Assembly (NCBI GenBank): GCA_027488335.1
Contig: JAIYBU010000189.1
Coordinates: 1-56,379 of the forward strand
Length of the DNA stretch: 56,379 nt
Direction: 5' to 3'
From: Cytophagaceae bacterium
GTDB lineage: Bacteria; Bacteroidota; Bacteroidia; Cytophagales; Spirosomataceae
The notes below the pieces were generated by a model. That model was given only the letters and a program-made list of their open reading frames with translations. It made no database searches and had not been told where the DNA came from. Below, piece after piece: positions 32,530-43,159 of the stretch (the stretch's first letter is position 1; the number at the start of each line of letters is the position of its first letter). Made by a program: the position numbers and the translations under genes.

Positions 32530-35370
32530 TCAACGGCTCAAGTAAAGATTCCTTTCTGAGTAAACTTTCAAGAAATAATCATCGGTCAAATCATCAATGA
32601 AGTAGATTCCTTCACCTGTCGATTTCATTTCTGGCCCAAGTTCTTTATTTACATTTGGGAACTTATTGAATGAGAATACAGGAATCTTGATTGCAAAACC
32701 TTTTTTCACTGGCTTAAATTCAAAATCAGTTACTTTCGCACCTAACATCACTTTCGTAGCATAATTTACGTAAGGCTCTTGATAGGCTTTACAAATAAAT
32801 GGCACTGTACGTGATGCACGAGGATTGGCTTCGATTACATATACTTTTTCGTCTTTAATTGCAAACTGGATGTTGATTAACCCAACTGTATTCAATCCTA
32901 CGGCAATTTTACGAGTATATTCTTCGATTTGAGCAATTACGGCTTCGCTTAAATCAAAGGTTGGAAGTAAAGCATAAGAGTCTCCTGAGTGAATACCCGC
33001 TGGCTCGATATGCTCCATGATTCCGATGATATATACATTTTCACCGTCACAGATGGCATCAGCTTCGGCCTCAATAGCATTTTCTAAGAAATGGTCAATC
33101 AGAATATTATTATCAGGAATATCGTTCAAGATTTTCACCACATGTTGCTCCAACTCTTGTTCGTTGATAACAATCTTCATGCTTTGTCCACCCAAAACGT
33201 AGCTCGGACGCACCAAAAGTGGAAAACCTAATTCACGAGAGACTTCTGCTGCGTGGTCAGCCGTACGAACTGTAGCAAACAACGGATAAGCAATATCCAT
33301 TTCTTTCAATTTTTGCGAGAAACGCCCCCTATCTTCGGCTAAATCAAGGGCATCGTACGATGTTCCAATGATTTTTATACCGTACTTAGTCAATTTCTCA
33401 GCCATTTTCAAAGCTGTTTGTCCGCCCAGTTGCACAATTACACCTTCTGGTTTTTCGTGCTGAATAATGTCATAAACGTGTTCCCAGAAAACAGGCTCAA
33501 AATATAATTTATCCGCAATATCAGGGTCGGTCGAAACCGTTTCGGGATTACAGTTCACCATGATTGCTTCGTATCCACATTCCTTTGCTGCCAAAATTCC
33601 GTGTACACACGAGTAGTCAAACTCGATACCTTGTCCGATACGGTTTGGGCCTGAACCCAGTACAACAACTTTCTTTCTATTCGAACTAACCGACTCGTTA
33701 TCGAGATTATCAAGCGATGTACTGAAAGTTGAGTAGAAATAGGGTGTTTTTGCTTCAAATTCGGCCGCACAAGTATCTACACATTTATAGATACGATGAA
33801 TTTTCTGCTCAATGCGTTTATTGAAAACTTGGCTTTCCTTACAATTCAATAAGTGAGCAATTTGGCGGTCTGCGTACCCTTTTTGCTTGGCAGTCAGTAA
33901 TAATTCCTTTGAAATATCATCAATCGAAACTTGCTCAATCTCTTTTTCGAGCATAATCATCTCTTCAATCTGACGCAAGAACCATTTATCTATCTTAGTT
34001 AGATTCTGAATAGTTTTGAATGAAAGACCAGCCTTGAATGCATCATAGACATGAAACAAACGATTCCAAGATGGATTTGCCAAAGATTTTTTGAGTGCTT
34101 CTTGGTCTTTTAGCTCTTTACCGTCAGCCCCCAAACCATTTCGTTTGATTTCGAGCGACTGACAAGCCTTTTGAAGAGCTTCTTGGAAATTACGTCCGAT
34201 ACCCATTGTTTCACCCACCGATTTCATTTGTAAGCCAAGTGAGCGGTCACAACCTGGGAATTTATCGAAGTTCCAACGTGGAATTTTTACGATTACATAG
34301 TCGATTGCTGGCTCAAAATAGGCCGATGTGCTTCCTGTGATTGGATTAATCAACTCATCGAGGTTATAACCAATTGCCATTTTTGCAGCAATTTTAGCAA
34401 TCGGATAACCCGTTGCTTTCGATGCCAATGCCGACGAGCGAGATACACGGGGATTGATTTCGATGGCAATGATTTCATCAGTTTCGGGGTGAAGCGAGAA
34501 CTGTACATTACATCCGCCCGCAAACTGTCCGATGGCATTCATCATATTGATTGCCATGTCACGCATTCGCTGATACACAGTATCAGGCAGAGTCATGGCA
34601 GGTGCAACCGTAATTGAATCGCCCGTATGAACTCCCATTGGGTCGAAGTTCTCGATGGTACAGATGATTACAATATTGCCAAGATTATCTCTTAATAGTT
34701 CTAATTCGTATTCTTTCCAGCCCAAAATTGACTGCTCAACCAATACTTCGTGTACGGGTGAAGCGTGCAAACCATTATTGAGGGCTTTGTCAAATTCTTC
34801 GGGAGTATTCACGAAACCACCACCTGTTCCGCCGAGTGTATATGAAGGGCGAATAACGAGTGGAAAACCAATTTCTTGAGCAATTTCTTTTCCTTCCAAG
34901 AAAGAGCGAGCCGTGCGACCTTTACAAACACCTACGCCAATTTCAAGCATTTTTAGTCTGAATTGTTCACGGTCTTCGGTAGTTTCAATGGCTTTAATAT
35001 CAACACCGATTAACTTAACGTTGTATTTTTTCCAAACACCTGCTTTGTCGCAATCAATGGCTAAATTAAGAGCAGTTTGACCTCCCATGGTTGGTAAAAC
35101 AGCATCAATAGGGCGACCCATCTGCTTGTGTTTTTCCAAAATTTCAACGATAGATTTTTTCTCCAAAGGTTTTAGATAAACAAAATCAGCATTGAGGGGG
35201 TCGGTCATGATAGTGGCTGGGTTTGAGTTTATCAAACTTACCTCTATGCCTTCTTCTCGAAGCGACCTTGCGGCTTGTGAACCAGAGTAATCAAATTCGC
35301 AGGCTTGACCGATGACGATAGGACCAGAGCCGATAATAAGAATTGACTTAAGATTGGGATTTTTTGGCAT
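32530..35370 (-). CDS. carB: Carbamoyl-phosphate synthase large subunit, lacking the C-terminal regulatory domain
   Basis: 946 aa from the ATG at 35370 (an upstream TTG would add 33 atypical residues). Two ATP-grasp halves are present: GSGPIVIGQACEFDYSG near the start and GSGPNRIGQGIEFDYS in the middle. The protein ends shortly after GPEMKSTGEG, where E. coli CarB continues with a methylglyoxal-synthase-like allosteric domain of about 130 aa. That domain is absent, so UMP/ornithine control through it is not expected. Both catalytic halves look complete. Makes carbamoyl phosphate for arginine and pyrimidines. Confidence 0.95.
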   Translation of the reverse strand: MPKNPNLKSILIIGSGPIVIGQACEFDYSGSQAARSLREEGIEVSLINSNPATIMTDPLNADFVYLKPLEKKSIVEILEKHKQMGRPIDAVLPTMGGQTALNLAIDCDKAGVWKKYNVKLIGVDIKAIETTEDREQFRLKMLEIGVGVCKGRTARSFLEGKEIAQEIGFPLVIRPSYTLGGTGGGFVNTPEEFDKALNNGLHASPVHEVLVEQSILGWKEYELELLRDNLGNIVIICTIENFDPMGVHTGDSITVAPAMTLPDTVYQRMRDMAINMMNAIGQFAGGCNVQFSLHPETDEIIAIEINPRVSRSSALASKATGYPIAKIAAKMAIGYNLDELINPITGSTSAYFEPAIDYVIVKIPRWNFDKFPGCDRSLGLQMKSVGETMGIGRNFQEALQKACQSLEIKRNGLGADGKELKDQEALKKSLANPSWNRLFHVYDAFKAGLSFKTIQNLTKIDKWFLRQIEEMIMLEKEIEQVSIDDISKELLLTAKQKGYADRQIAHLLNCKESQVFNKRIEQKIHRIYKCVDTCAAEFEAKTPYFYSTFSTSLDNLDNESVSSNRKKVVVLGSGPNRIGQGIEFDYSCVHGILAAKECGYEAIMVNCNPETVSTDPDIADKLYFEPVFWEHVYDIIQHEKPEGVIVQLGGQTALKMAEKLTKYGIKIIGTSYDALDLAEDRGRFSQKLKEMDIAYPLFATVRTADHAAEVSRELGFPLLVRPSYVLGGQSMKIVINEQELEQHVVKILNDIPDNNILIDHFLENAIEAEADAICDGENVYIIGIMEHIEPAGIHSGDSYALLPTFDLSEAVIAQIEEYTRKIAVGLNTVGLINIQFAIKDEKVYVIEANPRASRTVPFICKAYQEPYVNYATKVMLGAKVTDFEFKPVKKGFAIKIPVFSFNKFPNVNKELGPEMKSTGEGIYFIDDLTDDYFLKVYSERNLYLSR

Positions 35371-35681
35371 TTTTTCTTTGAAGGGGGTTTCGATTACTAC
35401 ACGGTTAAACGTGACTATCGAAGGACAAAGATAACATAGATTTTTTGTTTTTTCATTGACACACGTCAATTATCTTAGAAAAGTACAATAAAACCGTAAA
35501 AATATTAAAAGTCAGAAGAAGCTAAAATCTTTTTCTCTAAATTCTAAGGGCATTCATTATACATTTAAGTTTCATAAAAAGTAATTTATTGAAACTCTGT
35601 ATTCTGAAAAATATTGTATATTTTTGATTACCTTAATTGAGTTAGGACTCAAAAGCTGGTGAATTTTATAGAATTACTACT

Positions 35682-35780
35682 ATGCTAAAAGAAATGTTTT
35701 TGAGACTTATTGGCTTATGGTCGTTTTCGTCAAATCTTTTGACTCAAATTCGGCTAATAGAAGCGAAAAAATTAAAGTAA
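35682..35780 (+). CDS. Possible small protein, 32 aa
   Basis: ATG at 35682, TAA at 35778-35780. It begins MLKEMFLRLIGLWSFSSNLL and ends with a basic EAKKLK, so an amphipathic or membrane-associated helix is likely. A -7-like box TATTTTTG lies about 55 bp upstream and a terminator about 75 bp downstream. No homologue is recalled, and chance remains possible at this length. Confidence 0.35.
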   Translation: MLKEMFLRLIGLWSFSSNLLTQIRLIEAKKLK

Positions 35781-35856
35781 ATTATTGTTTTTTGATGCTA
35801 AACTTGATGTAGCGAAGGTTGCCATTGAGGCTAATTAATTATACTGAACTTAACCC

Positions 35857-35885
35857 AAAAATGCCATCTATTAAGCGGCATTTTT
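35857..35885. terminator. Hairpin terminator
   Basis: AAAAATGCC (35857-35865) pairs with GGCATTTTT (35877-35885). Usable by the small ORF on the plus strand and by the DUF6503 gene on the minus strand. Confidence 0.7.
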
Positions 35886-35888
35886 GAC

Positions 35889-36611
35889 TTACTTTACTAC
35901 AATGTTTTTCTGTTCAATCAGAGAAAGCAATGAATCTTTTCCTGCAATAAATGCTTTGTCATAATCGAAAGCTCGGATAGTTGTATCAGTAATAGCAAAG
36001 TTTTCATAATCTTGAAATACGATTCCGCCCACTGTTTGACGGTTTTTTACTCGACGGAATCTTGGTCCACCATTAGTGTAAGCCAAGTAATCTATCAAAT
36101 GAGTTTTCTGATTGAACCAATAGCAATATACATCTTCAAAATCTTTCCCACCCCCTTCTTTGTTGAACCAAACTTTTACTTTATCATATTTTTGTTTAGC
36201 TATTTCAGTTTCACCAATATATTCGAGATTTACGGCGTTATCTTTCAATTTATAGGGCAAAAGCACAAAATATGCTACCGAATTGACAGCATTTTTGTAC
36301 TTTTCTTGGTCTTTCTCTGAAACGCTGACTTGGTTTCCGTTAATTAAACGAAGATAGCCTTCATTATTAATAACATCCCAAATATCATTATTAGCACTAT
36401 CTTTTGAGATACGTTCGTATTGAAATTTCCCTTCATTCTGCATAAGTTTTATATGAAACTTACGAAAATCAAATTCGGCCGTAAAGTTTTCATACTTTGC
36501 TCCACCATGTGCTTCGATGCTTTTATCGACTATTTCACGGGCTTTATCAGCTTTGCCTTTACAGGCAACAAAACCCAAAGCTACTATTAAAACGATAATA
36601 ATTTTCCTCAT
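35889..36611 (-). CDS. Lipoprotein of the DUF6503 type
   Basis: 240 aa from the ATG at 36611. A lipobox (LGFVAC) is followed by DKAREIVDKSIEAHGGAKYE, the start seen in LolA/LolB-like lipid-handling folds and in DUF6503. Later strands include DVYCYWFNQKTHLIDYLAY and VGGIVFQDYENF. Likely a periplasmic or outer-membrane lipoprotein; its ligand is unknown. Confidence 0.7.
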   Translation of the reverse strand: MRKIIIVLIVALGFVACKGKADKAREIVDKSIEAHGGAKYENFTAEFDFRKFHIKLMQNEGKFQYERISKDSANNDIWDVINNEGYLRLINGNQVSVSEKDQEKYKNAVNSVAYFVLLPYKLKDNAVNLEYIGETEIAKQKYDKVKVWFNKEGGGKDFEDVYCYWFNQKTHLIDYLAYTNGGPRFRRVKNRQTVGGIVFQDYENFAITDTTIRAFDYDKAFIAGKDSLLSLIEQKNIVVK

Positions 36612-36688
36612 AATTGGTCGTAAAATTCTATGAATTGTGTCTTTTATTTTTATAAAACACAATTCGTAGAATTGTGCTACTTATATTG

Positions 36689-36958
36689 TCAAAAATACGA
36701 ACTAATAACTTCTTGAATCTTACCCATCGGCACAATCATTGGCTTTTTAGTAATTGTTATTTCAACTTTTGTTTGTGGACTATTTGGCTCTGAAATGACT
36801 TTATAATTACCTTTTACTGCTCCAATAAGCGTTTGTAAACTAAACGAACCAGCATTTGCATTTCCTTGAAAAATACCGCCCTTGTTCTGAATTGCTTTTG
36901 TTGCGTTTACCACAAATTCGTTAGACGAACCTGGGTAGTCGATGTTAAATGATGCCAT
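36689..36958 (-). CDS. Small conserved-looking protein of unknown function
   Basis: 89 aa, no signal peptide. It starts ASFNIDYPGSSNEFV and contains TLIGAVKGNYKV and VEITITKKPMIVP, consistent with one small alpha/beta domain. It lies 46 bp after mutS on the same strand. A remote resemblance to polyhydroxyalkanoate-system small proteins is possible but not established. Confidence 0.65.
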   Translation of the reverse strand: MASFNIDYPGSSNEFVVNATKAIQNKGGIFQGNANAGSFSLQTLIGAVKGNYKVISEPNSPQTKVEITITKKPMIVPMGKIQEVISSYF

Positions 36959-37004
36959 GATTTTTAGTTATTTGTGATTTAGTTATTAGAAAAATGGTAT
37001 TCTT

Positions 37005-39632
37005 TTATACTAATTTTACCAATTCGTTAAGCTTTAATAAAGCTTCGATTGGAGAAAGCGTATTTACATCTATTGCTTTTAATTTTGCTTTCAATTCTTC
37101 AACTTTTAGGTCTTCTGGCTCAAAAAAACTTAGTTGAAAGTTGTTTTTCGGAGCTTCACGAATACGCTCTTTATTATCTTCCTTAATATGGTCTTTTTCG
37201 AGATGATGCAAAATTTCGTTGGCTCGAAGCACTACCGATTGTGGCATACCTGCAATTTGTGCCACATGAATACCAAAGCTATGTTCGCTGCCTCCTTCTT
37301 TGAGCTTACGTAAAAATACAACTTTATTATCAAGTTCTTTTACCGAAACATTAAAGTTTTTGATACGACTAAAATCTTCAGCGAGTTGATTGAGTTCATG
37401 ATAGTGCGTAGCAAAGAGCGTGTAAGGTTTACATTTGGGGTGATTATGCAAATATTCTGCAATACTCCAAGCAATACTTACACCGTCGTAGGTGCTGGTT
37501 CCTCTACCAATTTCATCCATGATTATCAGACTTCTATCGCTCAAATTATTCAGGATGGAAGCCGTTTCGGTCATTTCAACCATAAATGTCGATTCGCCAC
37601 GAGAAAGGTTGTCACTCGCTCCTACCCTTGTAAAAATCTTATCGACAATACCCAATTCGGCACTTTCGGCGGGCACGAAACTACCTACCTGTGCCATGAG
37701 CGAAATCAAAGCAGTTTGGCGAAGTAAGGCCGATTTACCCGCCATATTTGGCCCTGTAATGATGATAATTTGCTGGGTTTGGTCATCCAAAAATAAATCA
37801 TTCGGAATGTAGGCTTCGCCCAAAGGAAGTTGTTGCTCAATAACTGCGTGGCGTCCTTCTTTAATATTAAGCACCTTATTATCAGACACTTGTGGTTTAC
37901 AATAATTATTCTTCTGAGCCACCTTTGCGAACGAAGAAAGAGCATCAAGGATAGAAATCACACGAGCATTTTGCTGAATTTGTGTCACAAACTCATTAGC
38001 AGCCAGCACCAATTCGTTGAAAATTCGGTATTCAATTTCAAAGATTTTCGATTCGGCCGTCAGAATCTTTTCTTCGTAAATTTTTAATTCCTCCGTAATA
38101 TATCGCTCGGCATTGACGAGTGTTTGTTTACGAATCCATTCGGGTGGAACTTTGCTTTTGTGTGCATTGGATACTTCAAGATAATACCCAAAAACTTTGT
38201 TGTAAGAAATTTTCAACGAAGGAATCGCTGTCCGAGCCGACTCTCGATTTTGAATTTCAATCAAGAAATCTTTTCCCGAAAAAGCAATTTTGTGTAATTC
38301 ATCAAGTTCGGCATCTACCCCTGACTTTATCATGTTCCCTTGGTTCGTTACAACAGGGGCATCATCACGTAATTCTTTTTCGATTTTCTCGATAAGATAC
38401 TGACAATCAGTGAGTTGATTGATGTATTTTTGCAAAACTGCAAACTTTTCTCCGCCCAAAGCCAGTTGCTTTTTGATAGGTTCAATTTGCATTAAAGCTC
38501 TTTTGAGCGTTACCAATTCTCGTGGATTGATGCGTCGAACGGCTACTTTTGAAATCAAACGCTCTAAATCTCCGATTGGCTTGAGAAGTGTAGAAAGTTG
38601 CTCCAAAATTTCATCATTCTTCACAAAAAATTCAACAGTATCGAGCCTCTCTTGAATGAGTGAGCGTTCTTTTAGCGGTAAAACTAACCATTTACGCAAC
38701 AACCTCGCTCCCATCGGTGTAATGGTGTGGTCAAGAATTTGAATTAAAGGAACACCACCATCGTGCTGAGCAAAAACCAATTCGAGGTTACGAATCGTAA
38801 ATTTATCGAGCCAAACGTATTTGTCTTCATCAAGGCGAGTTATGCGAGAAATATGTCCCATTTCTTTATGCTCAGTATCAGCCAAATAACGCAAAATTAC
38901 GCCCGCCGCAATGATTCCATCAGGCATGGTATCTACGCCAAAACCTTTCAAAGTAGCTACTTTAAAGTGATTTAAGAGCAAATTATAGCCAAAATCGAAT
39001 TTATAAGCCCAGTCTTCAAACGTAAACTCATTAAATCTATCGCCGAAAAGTACTTGAAATTCTCCTCGGTATTTTTTACAATAAAGCACTTCTGAAGGTG
39101 CAAAACTTTGCAATAATTTATCAATATAGGCTGTATTTCCTTCGGTTGTGAGAAATTCACCCGTTGAAACATCAAGAAACGAAACGCCAAAATAATCGGG
39201 TTTCGCAAAGTGAATAGAAGCCAGATAATTGTTTTGTTTGTGGTTCAACACATTATCGTTGAACGAAACCCCAGGTGTAACGAGTTCGGTAACCCCACGA
39301 CGCACAATACCTTTGGCGGTTGAAGGGTCTTCGAGTTGGTCGCAAATGGCTACACGTTCGCCTGCACGAACGAGTTTAGGCAAATAGGTATCGAGCGAAT
39401 GGTGTGGAAATCCTGCCAATTCTTCTTGAGCTCCACCATTATTTCGGCGAGTTAGTACGATTCCGAGGATTCTTGAGGCACGAATGGCATCTTCACCAAA
39501 TGTTTCGTAAAAATCACCGACCCGAAACAACAACATCGCTCCAGGGTATTTTGACTTAATTTGGTTATATTGACGGTTTAAGGGAGTTTCCTTGATTTGC
39601 TTTACTAATTCTTCTTTTGAAGGTCTTGCCAC
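37005..39632 (-). CDS. mutS: DNA mismatch repair protein MutS
   Basis: 875 aa, full length. The mismatch-binding N terminus has [11 protein letters not shown] (Phe-x-Glu motif). The ATPase has [25 protein letters not shown] and FATHYHEL. Recognises mismatches and recruits MutL. No truncation. Confidence 0.98.
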   Translation of the reverse strand: MARPSKEELVKQIKETPLNRQYNQIKSKYPGAMLLFRVGDFYETFGEDAIRASRILGIVLTRRNNGGAQEELAGFPHHSLDTYLPKLVRAGERVAICDQLEDPSTAKGIVRRGVTELVTPGVSFNDNVLNHKQNNYLASIHFAKPDYFGVSFLDVSTGEFLTTEGNTAYIDKLLQSFAPSEVLYCKKYRGEFQVLFGDRFNEFTFEDWAYKFDFGYNLLLNHFKVATLKGFGVDTMPDGIIAAGVILRYLADTEHKEMGHISRITRLDEDKYVWLDKFTIRNLELVFAQHDGGVPLIQILDHTITPMGARLLRKWLVLPLKERSLIQERLDTVEFFVKNDEILEQLSTLLKPIGDLERLISKVAVRRINPRELVTLKRALMQIEPIKKQLALGGEKFAVLQKYINQLTDCQYLIEKIEKELRDDAPVVTNQGNMIKSGVDAELDELHKIAFSGKDFLIEIQNRESARTAIPSLKISYNKVFGYYLEVSNAHKSKVPPEWIRKQTLVNAERYITEELKIYEEKILTAESKIFEIEYRIFNELVLAANEFVTQIQQNARVISILDALSSFAKVAQKNNYCKPQVSDNKVLNIKEGRHAVIEQQLPLGEAYIPNDLFLDDQTQQIIIITGPNMAGKSALLRQTALISLMAQVGSFVPAESAELGIVDKIFTRVGASDNLSRGESTFMVEMTETASILNNLSDRSLIIMDEIGRGTSTYDGVSIAWSIAEYLHNHPKCKPYTLFATHYHELNQLAEDFSRIKNFNVSVKELDNKVVFLRKLKEGGSEHSFGIHVAQIAGMPQSVVLRANEILHHLEKDHIKEDNKERIREAPKNNFQLSFFEPEDLKVEELKAKLKAIDVNTLSPIEALLKLNELVKLV

Positions 39633-39984
39633 GATTCTCTGCTTGCTAAAAGTTTGTAAAATTTAATTCAAATTTAGGAGAAAAAAGGGGATTTTGAGAG
39701 AAAAATTAGAATCAGATTTTCTTTTTTGTTATATTTTTCAAAAAATCATTGACGATTATAGCATTAATAAATAACCGACAATCTTTCGGAGTACGAAAAA
39801 GAATGAGTAAAACTCACTCTTATACTTCTTCACTGTTATACAGTTTGAGTTTGTAGAATAGAAAATATATACCAAGCACTAAGCGGTTCTATTTTATGCT
39901 TTCACCTAAAATCAAACCACTTTTGTATTCTTGTAATTCCCCAAAATTCTCATAATTTTGTTTCTCTTTCAACTCAACAAAACT
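39633..39984. other. Intergenic region between mutS and the GMC oxidoreductase
   Basis: About 350 bp. It holds the promoter at 39931-39960 and a small hairpin-like GAGTAAAACTC near 39804. No ORF or RNA gene recognised in the rest. Confidence 0.55.
39931..39960 (+). promoter_or_regulatory. Promoter of the GMC oxidoreductase
   Basis: TTG at 39931-39933, 19-nt spacer, TAATTTTG at 39953-39960. It overlaps the alternative TTG start at 39958, which supports the ATG at 39985. Confidence 0.7.
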
Positions 39985-41700
39985 ATGAATTTCAATATCG
40001 ATGCTGACAAAAGCACAACTTATGATGCAATCGTAATCGGTTCGGGCATTAGTGGTGGCTGGGCGGCCAAAGAACTCTGCGAAAAAGGGCTAAAAACCCT
40101 CGTTTTGGAGCGTGGCGGAATGGTCGAGCACGTAAAAGACTATCCGACCTCGATGACCAATATCTGGGAATTTGAGCATCGGCTACGAGATACCAGAGAA
40201 GATTTACAGAAAAATCCCATCGTCAATCGTTGCTATGCTTATTCAGAAGCCACTCAGCATTTTTTTGTAAAGGACGAACAACACCCTTACATTCAAGAAA
40301 AGCCCTTTGATTGGATTCGTGGCTACCAAGTGGGTGGAAAATCGCTGCTTTGGGCGAGACAAACCCAGCGTTGGAGCGAATACGAGTTTGAAGCTCCCGC
40401 TCGTGATGGGTTTGCGGTAGATTGGCCAATCAGATATAAAGATATTGCTCCTTGGTACAGCCATGTAGAGCGTTTTGCAGGAATTTCGGGAAATAAAGAT
40501 AATATCAAAAATCTACCAGATGGCGAATTTTTGCCTGCATGGGAATTGAATTGTGTAGAAAAACACATTCAGTCGGCAGTAAGAAAACACTACCAAGACC
40601 GCCAAGTGATTATTGGTAGATGTGCTCATCTGACAAAACCTAACGAAATTCACGCCAAACAAGGCCGTGGACAATGCCAAGCCCGTAGTTTGTGCGAGCG
40701 TGGCTGTCCGTTTGGTGGCTATTTTAGTTCAAATTCCTCTACCCTTCCGTGGGCAGCCAAAACAGGTAAACTCACCATTCGCCCACACTCGGTTGTTCAT
40801 TCAATTATTTATGATGAAAAAAGTACTAAAGCATCGGGCGTGCGAGTGATTGATACCAACACCAAAGAAAGTATTGACTATAAAGCAAGAATCATATTTG
40901 TCAATGCGGCAACTCTCAATTCTAATCTGATTTTATTAAACTCTACCTCTAACCGTTTTCCGAATGGCTTGGGAAATGACAGTGGTGTATTAGGGCAATA
41001 CATTGCTTTTCACCAATATCGTGGGCAAGGTGGAGCAACTTTTGATGGTTACACCGATAAATATTACTATGGTCGCCGACCAACTTCGGCATTTATGGCC
41101 TCGTTTAGAAACGTTGAAAAACAAGAAACCGATTTCCAACGTGGCTATATGGTAGCATTTTCGGCAGGGCGTGGTTCGTGGCAGCGAGGCTCACAACCCG
41201 AAGCATTTGGAGCAGATTTTAAAGAGAATCTCACTCACCCAGGTGATACATGGGGCGTTTATATTCAGATGCAAGGCGAGACGATTCCCAAAAAAGAAAA
41301 TCATGTAAGGCTCAGCAAAGACAAAACCGATGCTTGGGGCGTACCGCAATTGATTACTTCCATTGGTTATGATGAAAATGACCATAAAATGATGAAAGAT
41401 TTTCATGTGCAAGCCTCAGAAATGCTTGAAAAAGCAGGCTGCAAAAACATTAATATGTTTGATAGTAAGCAAAACCCAGGGTTGGATATTCACGAAATGG
41501 GTGGTGTAAGAATGGGTAAAGACCCAAAGACTTCGTTGCTCAATGAGTGGAACCAGCTACACGCTTGTAAAAATGTTTTCGTTACCGACGGTGCTTGTAT
41601 GACATCCATCGGCAATCAGAATCCTTCACTTACTTTCATGGCTCTTACGGCTCGTGCTGCCAATTATGCGGTTAGTGAATTGAAAAAGAAGAATTTGTAA
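39985..41700 (+). CDS. GMC-family oxidoreductase (FAD-dependent)
   Basis: 571 aa. The N-terminal FAD motif is AIVIGSGISGGWAAKELCEKG. A Cys-rich stretch CQARSLCERGCPFGG lies near residue 232, then the C-terminal region DIHEMGGVRMGKD and NVFVTDGACMTSIGNQNPSL holds the substrate-side His/Asn region. The arrangement is like gluconate/sugar dehydrogenases of the GMC group. No signal peptide is obvious. Substrate unknown. Confidence 0.88.
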   Translation: MNFNIDADKSTTYDAIVIGSGISGGWAAKELCEKGLKTLVLERGGMVEHVKDYPTSMTNIWEFEHRLRDTREDLQKNPIVNRCYAYSEATQHFFVKDEQHPYIQEKPFDWIRGYQVGGKSLLWARQTQRWSEYEFEAPARDGFAVDWPIRYKDIAPWYSHVERFAGISGNKDNIKNLPDGEFLPAWELNCVEKHIQSAVRKHYQDRQVIIGRCAHLTKPNEIHAKQGRGQCQARSLCERGCPFGGYFSSNSSTLPWAAKTGKLTIRPHSVVHSIIYDEKSTKASGVRVIDTNTKESIDYKARIIFVNAATLNSNLILLNSTSNRFPNGLGNDSGVLGQYIAFHQYRGQGGATFDGYTDKYYYGRRPTSAFMASFRNVEKQETDFQRGYMVAFSAGRGSWQRGSQPEAFGADFKENLTHPGDTWGVYIQMQGETIPKKENHVRLSKDKTDAWGVPQLITSIGYDENDHKMMKDFHVQASEMLEKAGCKNINMFDSKQNPGLDIHEMGGVRMGKDPKTSLLNEWNQLHACKNVFVTDGACMTSIGNQNPSLTFMALTARAANYAVSELKKKNL

Positions 41701-41861
41701 GGTAGGGCATGAAGGAAGGCGTTTCTATATCGTTTAGCGATTATTTAAGTTTCAAGTTAGATTTTTTCGTAAAATTTCTATTCTTTTGAGATGAGATTTT
41801 TGGGTCAACGGTCGATAGTCCATTGGCTTACATCAATCACAATCTTACTGAACAAAAGAAT

Positions 41862-42263
41862 ATGCTAACCAACGTAGAACACATCGGTATTGCCGTAAAA
41901 GACATTACAGCATCAAATGATTTATTTACAAAACTTTTCAATACAGCTCCCTATAAATCTGAAAGTATTGAAAGTGAAGGAGTTACGACTTCTTTTTTTA
42001 AAATAAATGCGACCAAAATTGAATTACTCGAAGCCACAAATCCTGATAGTGCAATAGCAAAATTTATTGAGAAAAAAGGTGAAGGTATTCATCATATTGC
42101 TTTTGAAGTAGATGATATTTTGGCAGAAATGAAACGTTTGGAAGGAGAAGGTTTTATTCTTTTAAACACAACACCTAAGCGTGGTGCGGATAATAAATTG
42201 GTGTGTTTCCTACACCCAAAAGGCACAAATGGCGTTTTGATTGAACTATGTCAAGAGTTCTGA
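41862..42263 (+). CDS. mce: Methylmalonyl-CoA epimerase
   Basis: 133 aa from the ATG at 41862. A vicinal-oxygen-chelate fold with VEHIGIAVKD, GEGIHHIAFEVDDI and PKGTNGVLIELCQ; the metal-binding His and Glu are present. Interconverts R- and S-methylmalonyl-CoA in propionate and succinate metabolism. Confidence 0.92.
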   Translation: MLTNVEHIGIAVKDITASNDLFTKLFNTAPYKSESIESEGVTTSFFKINATKIELLEATNPDSAIAKFIEKKGEGIHHIAFEVDDILAEMKRLEGEGFILLNTTPKRGADNKLVCFLHPKGTNGVLIELCQEF

Positions 42264-42267
42264 AATC

Positions 42268-42313
42268 TGAGTTTAGACTTCTGAGTGAAAAATAACTCAG
42301 AACTCTAAACTCA
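42268..42313. terminator. Long intergenic hairpin
   Basis: 19-bp arms with one mismatch (42268-42286 with 42295-42313), loop GAAAAATA. It lies between convergent genes. No T run follows, so it may be a dispersed palindrome serving as a terminator. Confidence 0.6.
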
Positions 42314-42324
42314 TAACGCAAAAT

Positions 42325-42942
42325 TCACATCGCTTCTTTAACAAAATCTAAGATTCCGCCGAGTTGTTTTTTTACGGCTGGTTCGGCAGTTTTAGCAGTC
42401 ATGCCTCCTTTACTGAGGTTGCCTACGCTACTCATGGCAGTATCAAGTAAGCCGCCGAGTTTACGTTGAGAATCGCCCCCGAGAGCAGGCAAACCTGCTT
42501 TCATTAAACCTAAATTTTTGGTTAGACCACCCACATTTTCCAAAAGGTTCGAACCACCTAACGCACTTTCAATCCTCTTGGCAGCTAAGAGCATTTTCAC
42601 TGTATTAATTACTTTTTTCAATACATCGCCCTTCAAAAGTCCACTCTTTACCATTGGAGCAAATTTCTGTAATGCTCCCACTTGATTCAAAAGTTTATCT
42701 TTGAAACTTCCTTTATCGGCATTAGCCTCTTTTTCAAGAGCAGCCGTACCAGCCGTCAATGAACTCAAAAGAGCTTCTTGATTTCCAGCGGCTTCGGCTT
42801 CTACTGCTTTATCTAAAAGAATTTCAGCTTCTGGTGTTTCGTCTTGAACAATTACTAAGCTTGTAGTAGTTGCTACACTCATATTTCCTACGCAAACATT
42901 CAAAATAGCTGCCGAAATGGCAAACATCACATACTTTTTCAT
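42325..42942 (-). CDS. Exported alpha-helical protein of unknown function
   Basis: 205 aa from the ATG at 42942. A signal-like N terminus (YVMFAISAAILNVCVGNMSVA) is followed by Ala/Leu/Lys-rich helices with repeats of GG-rich turns (LGGSNLLENVGGLTKNLG, LGGILDFVKEAM). No family recognised. Confidence 0.6.
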   Translation of the reverse strand: MKKYVMFAISAAILNVCVGNMSVATTTSLVIVQDETPEAEILLDKAVEAEAAGNQEALLSSLTAGTAALEKEANADKGSFKDKLLNQVGALQKFAPMVKSGLLKGDVLKKVINTVKMLLAAKRIESALGGSNLLENVGGLTKNLGLMKAGLPALGGDSQRKLGGLLDTAMSSVGNLSKGGMTAKTAEPAVKKQLGGILDFVKEAM

Positions 42943-43080
42943 TCGCAAAATTGTTTTAGTTTTTATTGAGACGCTTTTCTTTTGAAAAGATTACATTTTT
43001 GAGCAAAAAAACAATTCAGCCTATCTCGTTCAGTCAAGAAATTGACCAAATAAGAAAACAAAGAAATGACTTTATAAAAA

Positions 43081-43107
43081 AATAATCGGACTTGAGGTCC
43101 GATTATT
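43081..43107 (-). terminator. Terminator of pheT
   Basis: 11-bp perfect inverted repeat (43081-43091 with 43097-43107), loop TTGAG. On the minus strand it is followed by a run of seven Ts and lies about 50 bp after the pheT stop. Confidence 0.85.
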
Positions 43108-43159
43108 CATGTAAATTTAATCTGTTATTTTATTAGTCCCCATTTCAATAGGGCTACCA

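Larger units (their letters stand above)
35471..35888. other. Intergenic region between carB and the DUF6503 gene
   Basis: About 420 bp. It holds a -7-like box TATTTTTG (35619-35626) without a well-spaced -33 TTG, a 32-codon ORF at 35682-35780 and a hairpin at 35857-35885. Nothing else recognised. Confidence 0.5.
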
